Below, one piece after another: positions 35,013 to 44,520 of a DNA stretch of 64,000 nucleotides (within the stretch, counting starts at the first letter, position 1; each line of letters opens with the position of its first letter). The position numbers and the translations under genes were made by a program. This DNA comes from CBDBDZ01 sp965204215 (GTDB taxonomy: Bacteria; Pseudomonadota; Gammaproteobacteria; Pseudomonadales; GM7GCV1). The stretch spans positions 186,001-250,000 of the forward strand of contig CBDBDZ010000013.1 of NCBI GenBank assembly GCA_965204215.1, in the 5' to 3' direction. The notes below the pieces were generated by a model. The model worked only from the letters and a program-made list of their open reading frames with translations, made no database searches and was not told where the DNA came from.

Positions 35013-35327
35013 TCATCTCCTTGCGTAGGGGGCTTGAATCCTGTCTAGCCCGCGTTCTAAAAAATCGCGTTCCATCGTTAATTGACCAATTTTGGAATGC
35101 AATTGGTCAATCTGTTTGACATCAGATTTAGACACACTACTGTGTTCAAATAATGATGAGGCTTGTTCCATTAATTGCTGGCGCCATTGATGAATTTGGG
35201 TTTGATGTAAGCCAAATTGTTGCGACAGCTCGGCTAAGGTGTTATCACCTCTTGCCGCGGTTAAAGCAACTTTAGCTTTAAAGGATGGTGAATGGTTTCT
35301 TAGTTTTGTCATAATAATATGCTTCAA
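35013..35327 (-). CDS. IS3-family transposase OrfA, copy B
   Basis: 104 residues, identical to OrfA of copy A except for a few substitutions (TKLRNHS for TKRRNHS, GDNTLAE for GDDTLAE, FEHSS for FERSS). Intact, but its partner orfB is interrupted. Confidence 0.92.
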   Translation of the reverse strand: MKHIIMTKLRNHSPSFKAKVALTAARGDNTLAELSQQFGLHQTQIHQWRQQLMEQASSLFEHSSVSKSDVKQIDQLHSKIGQLTMERDFLERGLDRIQAPYARR

Positions 35328-35415
35328 ATAATAGTAGGTTTATTGTCGCAAAATATTTCTTGAATTTCAAAAATCCTGTCTAACCGATGGGGTCCACTTC
35401 TCTATACTTTTGGCA

Positions 35416-36447
35416 TTAGAAATTATCTTTTCCTGGAAGCAGGTCGACTAACATTTCAATATGTAAGTCATCGTCGTTAAGACAAGGGATGTAGTAAAAA
35501 GCCTCACCACCAGCATGCATAAAAGTCTCTTTGGCTTCGCGTTGAATTTCATCAAGCGTTTCTAAACAATCGGCGGCAAAACCAGGACAAATAATAGCTA
35601 TATATTTAATACCTTGTCCGGGAAGTTGCTTTAAGGTTTTATCTGTATAGGGTTGTAGCCACTGTGCTTTGCCAAAGCGCGATTGAAATGTGGTTATTAA
35701 TTTATCCGTAAATTGAGAATTGCTTTTGATAAGGCTTTCGTTAATTAACCTTGTGGTTTGCATACAGAAACAGTAGTAAGGGTCGCCTTGCTCCAAATTG
35801 CGTTGTGGGATACCATGGTACGAAATAACGACTTTATCGGGGATGCCTTGTTGTTCAATATGTCGTTCAATAGAATGGGTTATAGCTTTAATGTAAAGCG
35901 GGTGGTGGTGATAACCACTAATAAAACGCAGGGAAGGAACCCAGCGTTGTTGTTGAAAATAGCGGCTAATGGCATCAAAGGTAGAACCTGTGGTTGCTGC
36001 GCAATATTGTGGATAAAGCGGCAATACGATAATTTCGTCGACATTATGTTGCTTTAAATCTTCAAGAGCACTATGTATGGACGGATTGCCATAACGCATT
36101 CCCAGAGCAACAGGAATATCCTGTGATAATTTTACTTTTAATGCGGTTTTAAGTTTTTCGCACTGATGTCGACTAATGGATAATAGCGGAGAACCTTCAT
36201 TGTTCCATATGTTTTGATAGAGTTGAGCCGAGCGTTCAGGACGTAGTGGGAGTATCAATAAATTTAAAATTAACCACCATAAGGGTTTTGGAATTTCAAT
36301 AACTCGCGAATCGCTTAAAAACTCACTAAGATAACGTCTTAGCGCTTTTGAGGTGGGGGTATTGGGTGTACCCAGGTTGGTGATTAATACACCGCGTGAC
36401 CGCCTTGTTGTTTTATGATTATAGTTGGTTATTCCGTTAAATTTCAT
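35416..36447 (-). CDS. hemH: Ferrochelatase
   Basis: Inserts Fe2+ into protoporphyrin IX, the last haem step. 343 residues. Family landmarks: GVLITNLGTPNTPTSKALRRYL, LPLYPQYCAATTGS, VISYHGIPQRNLEQGDPYYC (catalytic His), RFGKAQWLQPYTDKTL and ICPGFAADCLETLDEI. Its stop is 14 bases from the right edge of the mobile island, so the native terminator region was probably replaced by IS DNA. Confidence 0.97.
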   Translation of the reverse strand: MKFNGITNYNHKTTRRSRGVLITNLGTPNTPTSKALRRYLSEFLSDSRVIEIPKPLWWLILNLLILPLRPERSAQLYQNIWNNEGSPLLSISRHQCEKLKTALKVKLSQDIPVALGMRYGNPSIHSALEDLKQHNVDEIIVLPLYPQYCAATTGSTFDAISRYFQQQRWVPSLRFISGYHHHPLYIKAITHSIERHIEQQGIPDKVVISYHGIPQRNLEQGDPYYCFCMQTTRLINESLIKSNSQFTDKLITTFQSRFGKAQWLQPYTDKTLKQLPGQGIKYIAIICPGFAADCLETLDEIQREAKETFMHAGGEAFYYIPCLNDDDLHIEMLVDLLPGKDNF

Positions 36448-36501
36448 TGTGGGAATTATTGCGTGGATTTAAAAAAATAATTTAATCGTTATAATCGCGA
36501 A

Positions 36502-36768
36502 TTAGTTGTTGGTTCTAATTCTTTCTGGATTGAGCTGTCTGTCCCAGGGGGCATTGCTTCCCAGTTGTCCACTATAAATACCGTAGGCAATAGTAATAAT
36601 TAGCAACGCTGCCAGAGTAACACGAGTGCCTAGTGCGTGCATTAGCCTCATGCTGTTTTTATTGCCTCGGTCTTTAATAAAAAACACGTAGCCGCTAATA
36701 AGACTAATGAGAATTAATACAAACAATATTACAATAATAACTTTTATTAACACTGCAAACCAAGGCAA
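36502..36768 (-). CDS. DUF2909-type twin-transmembrane protein
   Basis: 88 residues with two membrane helices (about 5-27 and 48-66), the loop FFIKDRGNKNSMRLMHALGTRV and the ending YSGQLGSNAPWDR, matching the small DUF2909 family of gammaproteobacteria. Function unknown; often near cytochrome oxidase/haem genes, here beside hemH (54 bases). Diverges from mutS with only 16 bases between starts. Confidence 0.82.
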   Translation of the reverse strand: MPWFAVLIKVIIVILFVLILISLISGYVFFIKDRGNKNSMRLMHALGTRVTLAALLIITIAYGIYSGQLGSNAPWDRQLNPERIRTNN

Positions 36769-36784
36769 TCAATAGCGCCCAATT

Positions 36785-39367
36785 ATGACAGTTTCGGAAG
36801 CAACATTCAGCAGCCATACGCCAATGATGCAACAATTTTTGCAGATAAAGGCGCAACACCCTAACGAATTACTATTTTATCGAATGGGTGATTTTTACGA
36901 ACTATTCTACGATGATGCCAAACGTGCAGCGCAATTGCTAGATGTGACGTTAACGCACCGTGGCAAGTCCAATGGCACGCCTATTCCCATGTGCGGCGTT
37001 CCTTTTCACTCGGCAGACCCCTACTTGGCCAAGTTAATCAAAATGGGGGAATCGGTAGCCATTGCGGAACAAATTGGTGACCCTGATTCCAGTAAAGGCC
37101 CTGTTGAGCGCAAAGTAGTAAGAGTTCTGACTCCTGGTACAGTGACTGATGAAGCCCTATTGGAAACCTCCAGTGACAATCTGTTACTGGCAATTCATTG
37201 TGAACAGAAAACATACGGTTTGGCAATGTTAAGTGTCGCCACAGGTCGGTTTTCAATTCGTGAGGTTGATACCTTAGAAGCAGTAGAAGCCGAGTTACAG
37301 CGTTTGCAACCTGCCGAAATACTGATCAATGAGACTATCGCAGCAACTTTTGATATCAGTATGTCTACTCGATTGCGTAGCCCCTGGGAATTTGAACTAG
37401 ACACTTGCGTTAGATTATTATGTCGTCAACTTCAGGTTTCCACACTGGCGGGTTTTAATTGCGACCACTTGACGGCAGCACTAGGAGCCGCAGGTTGTCT
37501 GCTACAATATGCCAATGATACCCAGCGCAGTAACATGCCGCACATTAATAATCTGGTTATCGAAAATCCCAGTGACTTTGTGCAACTGGATAAAGCCACA
37601 AGGCGCAATCTGGAATTGGATATCAACCTTGCTGGCAATAGCGATTTAACGCTTTTTGCCTTGATGGATGATTGCAAGACGGCTATGGGCAGCAGATTGT
37701 TACGGCAAAGTATTAACCAACCGTTGCGGCATTTAGCCGGGTTGCAAAGTCGGCAACGCTGTATTGCGGCATTATTGGCAAATTATCAATTTGAAATTTT
37801 TTTGCCATTGTTCACTGATATTGGAGATATGCAACGAATTTTAGCTCGTTTGGCACTGCGTTCCTCTAAACCCAGAGATTTAGTCAAGTTGTTGGAATCT
37901 ATCAATCAGTTACCAGCCATCAAAACCTTACTAGACACTGCAAGTTTAAAGTCGCTCTCAACAATTAATGACAAATTACACAACTTTGAACAAATTTCTG
38001 AAAAGCTTACCCAGGCTATTGTAGAAAACCCACCTATGGTGATTCGTGAAGGTGGGGTTATCGCTGCAGGCTATGATGTTGAATTGGACGAAATACGCTC
38101 ACTTAACACTAATGTAGGTGACAAGTTGCAGGAAATAGAACAGCGTGAACGTGACCGCACAGGCATTAACACTTTAAAAGTAGGCTATAATCGTGTTCAC
38201 GGTTACCACATAGAAATTAGTAAACTGCAAGCACAACAAGCGCCGGTTGATTATCAGCGGCGTCAAACGCTAAAAAACGCGGAGCGTTTTATTACGCCTG
38301 AATTGAAGGAATATGAAGACAAAGCGCTATCGGCAAAAAGTCGAGCGCTGACATTGGAAAAACAACTTTATACCGATTTATTGGAATGGCTTAATGACTA
38401 TCTATTGCCTTTGCAACAAACTGCCAATGCTCTTGCACAGTTAGATATGATGGTAACATTGGCAAACCTGGCCAATCAACATCAATGGGTTTGTCCAGAC
38501 TTGCATACAGGTATTGGCATCAGTATTGAACAGGGTAGGCACCCTGTTGTCGAACAAGCACTGGATGGCATTTTTGTAGCCAATAATTGTGAATTGTCAG
38601 ATAACCAACGCATGTTGGTGATAACAGGCCCTAATATGGGAGGGAAATCAACTTACATGCGTCAAAATGCTTTAATAGTGTTAATGGCACAAATGGGGAG
38701 TTTTGTTCCAGCACAATCGGCATCTATCGGACTGGTTGATAGAATCTTTACTCGCATTGGTGCGTCTGATGACTTGGCAGGTGGGCGCAGCACCTTTATG
38801 GTGGAAATGACAGAAACCGCTTATATCCTGCGTAATGCTACACCTAATAGTTTGGTGTTAATGGATGAAATAGGGCGTGGTACCAGCACTTTTGATGGTT
38901 TATCTTTGGCGCTTTCCTGTGCTGTGGATCTAGCCAAAAATATTCGCGCTTTAACCTTATTTGCCACGCATTATTTTGAAGTGACATCACTTGATATAGC
39001 TGGAATGAAAAATGTACATTTGGGTGCAACGCTTCACGGTGATACTTTAGTATTTTTACATACGGTAAAGCAAGGGGCAGCAAGTCAAAGCTATGGTATT
39101 GAAGTAGCACAACTGGCGGGTTTACCCAAACGGGTATTAAAAGCTGCGCGAAATGAGTTGTCACGGCTTGAGCGCAGTATGAATTTTACTCAAAACAGCC
39201 CGCAACAAGTTTTAGATTTTGAAGGCAATAATAGCGAGTCAATGATTGAAGGCGAACACAAGGCAGTGATTACCCAATTACAGAATATTGATGTGGACGA
39301 CTTGTCGCCACGCCAGGCCCATAGTGTTTTAATTCAACTGAAAGATTTATTAGAAGCTAATGATTAA
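36785..39367 (+). CDS. mutS: DNA mismatch repair protein MutS
   Basis: Recognises mismatches. 860 residues, standard length. Mismatch-contacting F-x-E in YRMGDFYELFYDDA near residue 40; connector, lever and clamp domains in the middle; ATPase Walker A GPNMGGKSTYMRQ near residue 615; LVLMDEIGRGTSTFDGLS (Walker B) and the ABC signature loop; C-terminal helix-turn-helix (LSPRQAHSVLIQL). Overlaps the next gene by eight bases. Confidence 0.98.
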   Translation: MTVSEATFSSHTPMMQQFLQIKAQHPNELLFYRMGDFYELFYDDAKRAAQLLDVTLTHRGKSNGTPIPMCGVPFHSADPYLAKLIKMGESVAIAEQIGDPDSSKGPVERKVVRVLTPGTVTDEALLETSSDNLLLAIHCEQKTYGLAMLSVATGRFSIREVDTLEAVEAELQRLQPAEILINETIAATFDISMSTRLRSPWEFELDTCVRLLCRQLQVSTLAGFNCDHLTAALGAAGCLLQYANDTQRSNMPHINNLVIENPSDFVQLDKATRRNLELDINLAGNSDLTLFALMDDCKTAMGSRLLRQSINQPLRHLAGLQSRQRCIAALLANYQFEIFLPLFTDIGDMQRILARLALRSSKPRDLVKLLESINQLPAIKTLLDTASLKSLSTINDKLHNFEQISEKLTQAIVENPPMVIREGGVIAAGYDVELDEIRSLNTNVGDKLQEIEQRERDRTGINTLKVGYNRVHGYHIEISKLQAQQAPVDYQRRQTLKNAERFITPELKEYEDKALSAKSRALTLEKQLYTDLLEWLNDYLLPLQQTANALAQLDMMVTLANLANQHQWVCPDLHTGIGISIEQGRHPVVEQALDGIFVANNCELSDNQRMLVITGPNMGGKSTYMRQNALIVLMAQMGSFVPAQSASIGLVDRIFTRIGASDDLAGGRSTFMVEMTETAYILRNATPNSLVLMDEIGRGTSTFDGLSLALSCAVDLAKNIRALTLFATHYFEVTSLDIAGMKNVHLGATLHGDTLVFLHTVKQGAASQSYGIEVAQLAGLPKRVLKAARNELSRLERSMNFTQNSPQQVLDFEGNNSESMIEGEHKAVITQLQNIDVDDLSPRQAHSVLIQLKDLLEAND

Positions 39368-41939
39368 AGGTATGTTTGTCTCCAAAGATGCGCTGGATGT
39401 GGCGCAATTGCTAACGCTGGATAGCGAACAGTTAGTGGCTGTCAGCCATGAACAAACCGTTAATTCAGAGTTGTTTACGCAATTTTTAGTCCATAGTGAT
39501 GTGACAGTAGAAGTGCTGTCTGCATTGACTGTTCTGTCAAAGCAGGAGTGGATTCGGCAAAGTGCAAGACAAAGATTGCAGAAGTTTGGTATCAACTCTG
39601 AACAGATTTTAGCTATTTTACAACAGGCTAACTTTACCGACAGCAGGAAATGGGCGGCTGAAATGTTAAATGACACAGACAATTTAAAACAAGCACATAA
39701 AATTATGCAGGGCAGGGATAAAAATACGGCACGGTTAATTCAGGCAAAACTGGATCAAATCAAACAACAATCGCAATTACAGCAACACAGAGAAGCCAGT
39801 CAAAATCAACTGTTAAATGCTATGGAAGAATTATCCGTTTCAGTTTATTCTCCTCAATACAGAGGCAAGTACTCACTGTTAGTAGAACGTTGGAATGTAT
39901 TGGATTTTGAAATTGACTCAGGTATTGCTAAACGCTTTGAACGCCATCGGTTGGATGCGGAAACGGCACTGCAAAATTATAAAAAAATGGATGAAGCTCA
40001 CCAGTTGCAACAGCAAATATTACAGCAATTAAGAGAATTTTGGGCGAAACTGCAAAGCGTGGCATTAGAACAGCTTAAAACACTGTTAACCACTTTGAAA
40101 TTGGCTGAAATTGAAAGTCAGTGGTTACAGTCTTTAACAGAATATTCCCCAGAGGATAATGAGCGTGAAAGTTTTCATATAAATTATCAACGACTTGGCA
40201 AGGTTCAACAATTAGTGGAATCAATTGGCGCTGTCGAATTTAATAACCACAGTGATTTTCAACGGCTGGATAGTATACTGTCAAAAGTTAACCTGCTTGA
40301 AGACATGCAATCGCTAACATTTGTAAGTGCACTAAAAACGATTCACAGTCAATTATCTGAAAAATTTCGAGCCGAAAAGCAATCGGACAAAGAATTAGTC
40401 AAACAGCTGGATAAAATGTTTGGTATTGCATTTAGTATTAAGAAAAGAGGTAATTTTAAACCAGTTCATCATCACGTAAAACGCATTCGTGCAAAGATAG
40501 AGCAACTAAACCAGCCAGCATTGACTAATAAAATGCAAGCGCGAGTAGAGACTCTTGAAAGCGATATTAAAGCAGCAGATGATTGGAATAAGTTTGCGCT
40601 TTTACCCAAGTTTGAAAGGCTGTGCAGCGAAATGGAAGTACTGATTGAATTATCAATGCCCATACCCCAAAAAGCACAGGCTATTCAAAAATTGCAAAAG
40701 CAGTGGAAAACTTTAGGGTACACGGATGGTACAGATGAACTTTGGAGACGCTTTAAAACAGCGGGAGATAAGGCGTTTGAACCTTGCGCAGAATATTTTG
40801 CAAAAGATAGAAAAATACGCGAAACCAATACCATCGGATTAGTCAAACTTTGTGAAGCATTAGAGTTATTACTGCAGCATGAGGCTATTGATGGTAAAGC
40901 ATTAATTGAAAAAGTACGTTTAATTGATAAAGCCTGGCATCAAAAACATGATATTGATCATAAACAAATAGTTGATTTACGCAAACGCTACAAAACTGTT
41001 CGTGAAAAGATTGAGCAGCGCCTTGAAAACAGTTATTACCAGCAAATTATTGAAAAACGTCGTGGTTTGATTGAGCGTTTAACCAGGTTAGCGGAAGGTG
41101 ATATCAGTGCTCATGTAGAACATCAGGTGCAATTATTACAGTCGGCGTGGAAACAGGCAGAGTCACTACCTAAAAAAATGGATGCGCCACTGTGGAATGA
41201 TTTTAAACAGCAACTCGATATATTTTACCAAAAACGTCGCGACCAAAACCAACAAAAACGCCAGCAAGCCAATCAACCCTTAGACCAGGCAAAAGCTATT
41301 ATTACTGAATTAAAACAATTACTGAAGGATGCAACCGATGAAAAGGGCTTTGCTAAATTGCAGCAACAATTTAATGCATTGTCAGGACTGGATGGAAGAA
41401 AGGGTTCAGATTTTAAAAAGCAATTCCAGCAACTTAGTCAGAAATTTGAAAAGCAGCACCAAAAAACGCAACGTCAATCACGTTATGCTGAACTCTCTGA
41501 ATTGAAACGCCGTGCCCAGTTGTGCAGACTACTGGAACAAGATGCATCCAGGCAAGAAGAAGTAGAAGATCAGTGGGAGCAGTACCCATTTCACAATTCA
41601 AGTTGGTTACACCAAATTAACCAGCGTAAACAACGTGCGCTGCAATCTGGCAATGATGCTGTTGAAATTAACAGGCATCGGCAGTTTTGTATTGATATGG
41701 AAATAGCTCTGGGCGTTGAAACTCCAGAAACAGACAAGACTGCGCGTATGGCGATGCAGATGCAATTGCTCAAAAGCAAAGGACTTCAAGGACAAAAGAT
41801 TACTGACAAATTGGCGTATTTACAACAAAAGCAAATAGAATGGTTGACCATGTCTATTACACATTCAGAGGAATTTGATGAACTGGATAAACGCTTTAAT
41901 CAGTTACTAGACCTGGATTATCCTAGATTCCGTAGTTGA
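39360..41939 (+). CDS. DUF349 repeat protein
   Basis: 859 residues, almost wholly helical and Gln/Lys-rich, with several DUF349 repeats, clearest at IQKLQKQWKTLGYTDGTDEL with LWRRFKTAGDKAFEPC after it, and at VQLLQSAWKQAESLP. No membrane segment or signal peptide. Function of the family is unclear. The start codon overlaps the mutS end, implying coupled translation, which is uncommon for this family. Extensive predicted coiled coil. Confidence 0.85.
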   Translation: MIKGMFVSKDALDVAQLLTLDSEQLVAVSHEQTVNSELFTQFLVHSDVTVEVLSALTVLSKQEWIRQSARQRLQKFGINSEQILAILQQANFTDSRKWAAEMLNDTDNLKQAHKIMQGRDKNTARLIQAKLDQIKQQSQLQQHREASQNQLLNAMEELSVSVYSPQYRGKYSLLVERWNVLDFEIDSGIAKRFERHRLDAETALQNYKKMDEAHQLQQQILQQLREFWAKLQSVALEQLKTLLTTLKLAEIESQWLQSLTEYSPEDNERESFHINYQRLGKVQQLVESIGAVEFNNHSDFQRLDSILSKVNLLEDMQSLTFVSALKTIHSQLSEKFRAEKQSDKELVKQLDKMFGIAFSIKKRGNFKPVHHHVKRIRAKIEQLNQPALTNKMQARVETLESDIKAADDWNKFALLPKFERLCSEMEVLIELSMPIPQKAQAIQKLQKQWKTLGYTDGTDELWRRFKTAGDKAFEPCAEYFAKDRKIRETNTIGLVKLCEALELLLQHEAIDGKALIEKVRLIDKAWHQKHDIDHKQIVDLRKRYKTVREKIEQRLENSYYQQIIEKRRGLIERLTRLAEGDISAHVEHQVQLLQSAWKQAESLPKKMDAPLWNDFKQQLDIFYQKRRDQNQQKRQQANQPLDQAKAIITELKQLLKDATDEKGFAKLQQQFNALSGLDGRKGSDFKKQFQQLSQKFEKQHQKTQRQSRYAELSELKRRAQLCRLLEQDASRQEEVEDQWEQYPFHNSSWLHQINQRKQRALQSGNDAVEINRHRQFCIDMEIALGVETPETDKTARMAMQMQLLKSKGLQGQKITDKLAYLQQKQIEWLTMSITHSEEFDELDKRFNQLLDLDYPRFRS

Positions 41940-42030
41940 ACCTGGAAGTTACAGTTATTTTCAGGAAATAATGCAAGGCATGGCTTGCAGGTAATGGTTG
42001 TAGCCCTTACCAAAAGCCATAACGCAGCAG
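41937..42030 (+). repeat. Dispersed repeat, family C, copy 1 (uninterrupted)
   Basis: Starts in the stop codon of the DUF349 gene: TTGAACCTGGAAGTTACAGT, TATTTTCAGGAAATAATGCA, GGCTTGCAGGTAATGG, CCAAAAGCCATAACGC. Matches 45334-45600 without the inserted element. The remaining gap to aroQ holds an ATTCACTT/AAGTGAAT hairpin (42072-42090) and nothing else recognisable. Confidence 0.75.
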
Positions 42031-42157
42031 TGTGAACTGAAAAGGGCTGTAAAGCCAGGTAGCGGTTTGTAATTCACTTATGAAGTGAATCGAAGAATAA
42101 GCGTTTATCAATAACATTCAAACTCTTAGAAGTGAAATTAGCGTTCAACTGCGGAAT

Positions 42158-42173
42158 CTAGGATTATGCATAA
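42158..42173 (-). repeat. ATGCAT-type terminal motif, solo copy
   Basis: CTAGGATTATGCATAA, the same variant as 13886-13902, downstream of aroQ. Confidence 0.6.
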
Positions 42174-42201
42174 CTTGAGTTAAATGGGCGTTTTGTCTAT
42201 G

Positions 42202-42639
42202 TTAATGACGGCATACCAATGATGGTAGCATTTTTATAACATTTTCATATCCCTTTGCTCCCATACCTGCTACTACTGAATCAACAACGGGTGACAGGTA
42301 GGAATGGTGTCGAAAAGTTTCGCGGGCATAGGGATTAGAAATATGCAACTCAATTTTGTAGCCGTTGTATGCCTTAACGGCATCGTGAATAGCAATGGAT
42401 GTGTGTGTGTAAGCACCAGCGTTGATAATTATGGCATCGGCATTATTAATTGCTGATTGTACCCAGTCGACAATTTGTCCTTCATGATTGGATTGGAAAA
42501 ATTCAATTTCAATATGCGATTGTTTGGCAACCTGCTTACAGTTCTCAATAATATCTGCCAGGTTGTCACTGCCATAAATAGTAGTCTCTCTGGTTCCCAG
42601 TAAATTAAGATTAGGCCCATTAATAACAAAAACTCTCAT
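42202..42639 (-). CDS. aroQ: Type II 3-dehydroquinate dehydratase
   Basis: Third step of the shikimate pathway. 145 residues, standard size. INGPNLNLLGTRE at the N-terminus, catalytic Tyr next to it in TTIYG, NAGAYTHTSIAIHDA, and ELHISNPYARETFRHHSYLSPV with the catalytic His. The accBC genes that commonly follow aroQ are absent. Divergent from the serine hydrolase. Confidence 0.96.
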   Translation of the reverse strand: MRVFVINGPNLNLLGTRETTIYGSDNLADIIENCKQVAKQSHIEIEFFQSNHEGQIVDWVQSAINNADAIIINAGAYTHTSIAIHDAVKAYNGYKIELHISNPYARETFRHHSYLSPVVDSVVAGMGAKGYENVIKMLPSLVCRH

Positions 42640-42732
42640 TCAGACTTATTTTTTTGTAGTTAATCAGTATTGTAGTGTAACATAATGCTCAAAATAACGA
42701 ATTATCTTTACTTGACGTTGAGACTATAAATT

Positions 42733-43905
42733 ATGCTTAAGACTCTCAAAACAATATTAATTGCCGTGATAACATTGGCGGTTTTGTTAACTGTTTTTTT
42801 GTTTGCTACCGATAATGAACATCTTATCAAAGCTTTTCGCAGTACTTACATGTTAGGTCAAACGACTTCCAATATTAATGACAAAGACAGCTTTGCAACA
42901 CGGGTTATTGAGGCAGGTCAAGTGCAACCCTGGAGGTTGCATCAGAATTATTTGAGCAAACCTCTACCTGAAATCTTAAAAAAACAGTTATTGGAAAGTC
43001 ATTCAGCCGCATATTTATTGATTCATAATGGAAGTATCGTATCAGAACACTATTTCAATGGTTACAGTAATCGGAGTAAAACCAATTCGTTTTCAATGGC
43101 CAAGACCGTTGTCACATTACTAACTCAAATAGCCATCCAGGAAGGGATTATCACTAGTTGGGAACAATCCATTGTCGATTATTTGCCCGAATTATCCAAT
43201 GATAAGTATGCAAAAGATGTTAGTTTGAAAAACCTGTCGGCAATGGATTCTGGTTTAGAATGGGACGAGTCTTATAGTTCGGTTACCAGTATTACGACTA
43301 AACTGTACTACGGCAATGATGTTGAACAATTGATGTTAAATGTTCCCTTCACTCAACCGCCGAATACGGTTCAATATTATTCCAGCGGCTCCACTCAACT
43401 ATTGGGTATGGTACTTAGTCGTGCATTGAAACAAAAGTTTGGCAATGGTTATGAGCTGAGCCAATATTTAAGTGACAAACTGTGGAAACCACTAGGCATG
43501 AATGACGATGCGCTTTGGCATCTGGATGATGATAATGGGCTTGAGTTGGTGTATTGCTGCTTGAACACCAATGCAAGAAATTACGCCAAATTAGGCCAAT
43601 TGTTATTAGCTGATGGTAGTTGGAATGGTATTCAATTAATTAATAGTGAATTTATTGCCAAGGCGATAACAGCAGGCTTGAACCCTCGTTATGGTTTGTC
43701 GATTTGGTTGGGAGATTACAAGGAGGAAGATGGTAGTGAAGGTCGCTATTTTTCTTTTAATGGACATTTAGGCCAATATATTATTGTAGTACCTGAAAGG
43801 GATATGGTTGTGGTCAGGTTAGGAGAAAAGCGCTTACAAGGGCAAACTGCAAAGACCGATGTACCTTTTTATATAGAACAGTCCCTGGCTTTATTGTCGT
43901 TTTAA
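42733..43905 (+). CDS. Serine hydrolase of the beta-lactamase class C / penicillin-binding family
   Basis: 390 residues with an N-terminal membrane anchor or signal (3-25). Active-site S-x-x-K in SFSMAKTVVTLL near residue 118; the Tyr motif appears as YYSSGST (Y-S-S rather than Y-x-N) near residue 218; a GHLGQYIIV block takes the place of the KTG box. Typical of esterases and peptidases of this fold more than true beta-lactamases. Periplasmic or membrane-bound. A clear terminator follows. Confidence 0.85.
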   Translation: MLKTLKTILIAVITLAVLLTVFLFATDNEHLIKAFRSTYMLGQTTSNINDKDSFATRVIEAGQVQPWRLHQNYLSKPLPEILKKQLLESHSAAYLLIHNGSIVSEHYFNGYSNRSKTNSFSMAKTVVTLLTQIAIQEGIITSWEQSIVDYLPELSNDKYAKDVSLKNLSAMDSGLEWDESYSSVTSITTKLYYGNDVEQLMLNVPFTQPPNTVQYYSSGSTQLLGMVLSRALKQKFGNGYELSQYLSDKLWKPLGMNDDALWHLDDDNGLELVYCCLNTNARNYAKLGQLLLADGSWNGIQLINSEFIAKAITAGLNPRYGLSIWLGDYKEEDGSEGRYFSFNGHLGQYIIVVPERDMVVVRLGEKRLQGQTAKTDVPFYIEQSLALLSF

Positions 43906-43910
43906 ATTAT

Positions 43911-43937
43911 CCTGGATTGTTGTATCCAGGTTTTATT
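43911..43937 (+). terminator. Rho-independent terminator after the serine hydrolase
   Basis: CCTGGAT / ATCCAGG stem with a six-base loop TGTTGT, followed by TTTTATT. Seven perfect pairs. Confidence 0.8.
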
Positions 43938-43980
43938 ATGACTATAATCTAATCGGCTTGTTATTATACTGGGTTTTATT

Positions 43981-44520
43981 ATGAATAAAAATACTATATT
44001 ATCAATAGGTTTTGGTGCGGTCGCGCTTTTCTTTTTGGGTTTTATTTTATATGGAGTCATTGGTTGGCAGAATTATGTTACGCACTCTTTTAGCAATGAA
44101 CAAGAGTCGACATCAGCTTTGGTGGCTAATACTACAGAAGCTGGAATTTATATACTACCCCACGCCAATGAAAATTATAAACCAGGTGATGTAGTAGCCT
44201 TTGTTAACGTACTTCCTAATGGTTATAGCGCAAGTTTTCCACAGATGTTGGTAACAGATTTATTAGGCAATACCCTGGCAGTATTTTTAGTTATTTTATT
44301 ATTGCGTTTTACCTCAAACCTGAATTTTAGACAGACATTTAAGTTTGTGTTTTTATTTGGTGTAACTACTGGCTTTCTCGGGCACTTTGCTTACTGGAAT
44401 TGGTATGGGTTTCCATCAGATTACTTTATTGGCAATATTGTTGTTTCTGTGATAATGTGGTCAGCAGTGGGGTTAATACTCGCTAAATTTTTAAGTAACG
44501 AAACCAGTCCAGCATCATGA
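43981..44520 (+). CDS. Membrane protein of unknown function
   Basis: 179 residues with membrane segments at about 7-27, 96-113, 120-138 and 150-170 and a roughly 65-residue loop after the first one (GIYILPHANENYKPGD, VVAFVNVLPNGYSASFPQML). No family recognised. It overlaps bfr by four bases, so the two are probably translated together; a link with iron storage or its redox partner is inference only. Confidence 0.6.
   Translation: MNKNTILSIGFGAVALFFLGFILYGVIGWQNYVTHSFSNEQESTSALVANTTEAGIYILPHANENYKPGDVVAFVNVLPNGYSASFPQMLVTDLLGNTLAVFLVILLLRFTSNLNFRQTFKFVFLFGVTTGFLGHFAYWNWYGFPSDYFIGNIVVSVIMWSAVGLILAKFLSNETSPAS

Larger units (their letters stand above)
33066..35016 (-). pseudogene. IS3-family OrfB, disrupted by an IS630-type element
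   Basis: Start ATG 35016 overlaps orfA by four bases as in copy A. The N-terminal 50-odd codons lie at 34861-35016 and the remaining codons, with the full DDE core, at 33066-33741. The intact downstream piece could only be translated from an internal start (33671). Amino-acid differences from copy A are few (for example LPKAA for LSKAA at the end). Confidence 0.9.
33014..35401 (-). mobile_element. IS3-family insertion sequence, copy B (inverted, interrupted)
   Basis: Nearly identical to copy A but in the opposite orientation. 2388 bp, which becomes 1271 bp, the exact length of copy A, after removing the 1115-bp IS630-type element and one TA. Ends AGAAATGGACCCCAT and the complement of AGAAGTGGACCCCAT. 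Marks the right border of the island; hemH follows 14 bases later. Confidence 0.93.

Noticed and set aside
25666..35401. A true composite transposon made by the two IS3 copies
   Set aside because: No target duplication flanks the whole interval (AAGAG on the left, CTATA on the right) and the inside contains independent insertions, so movement as one unit is not supported.
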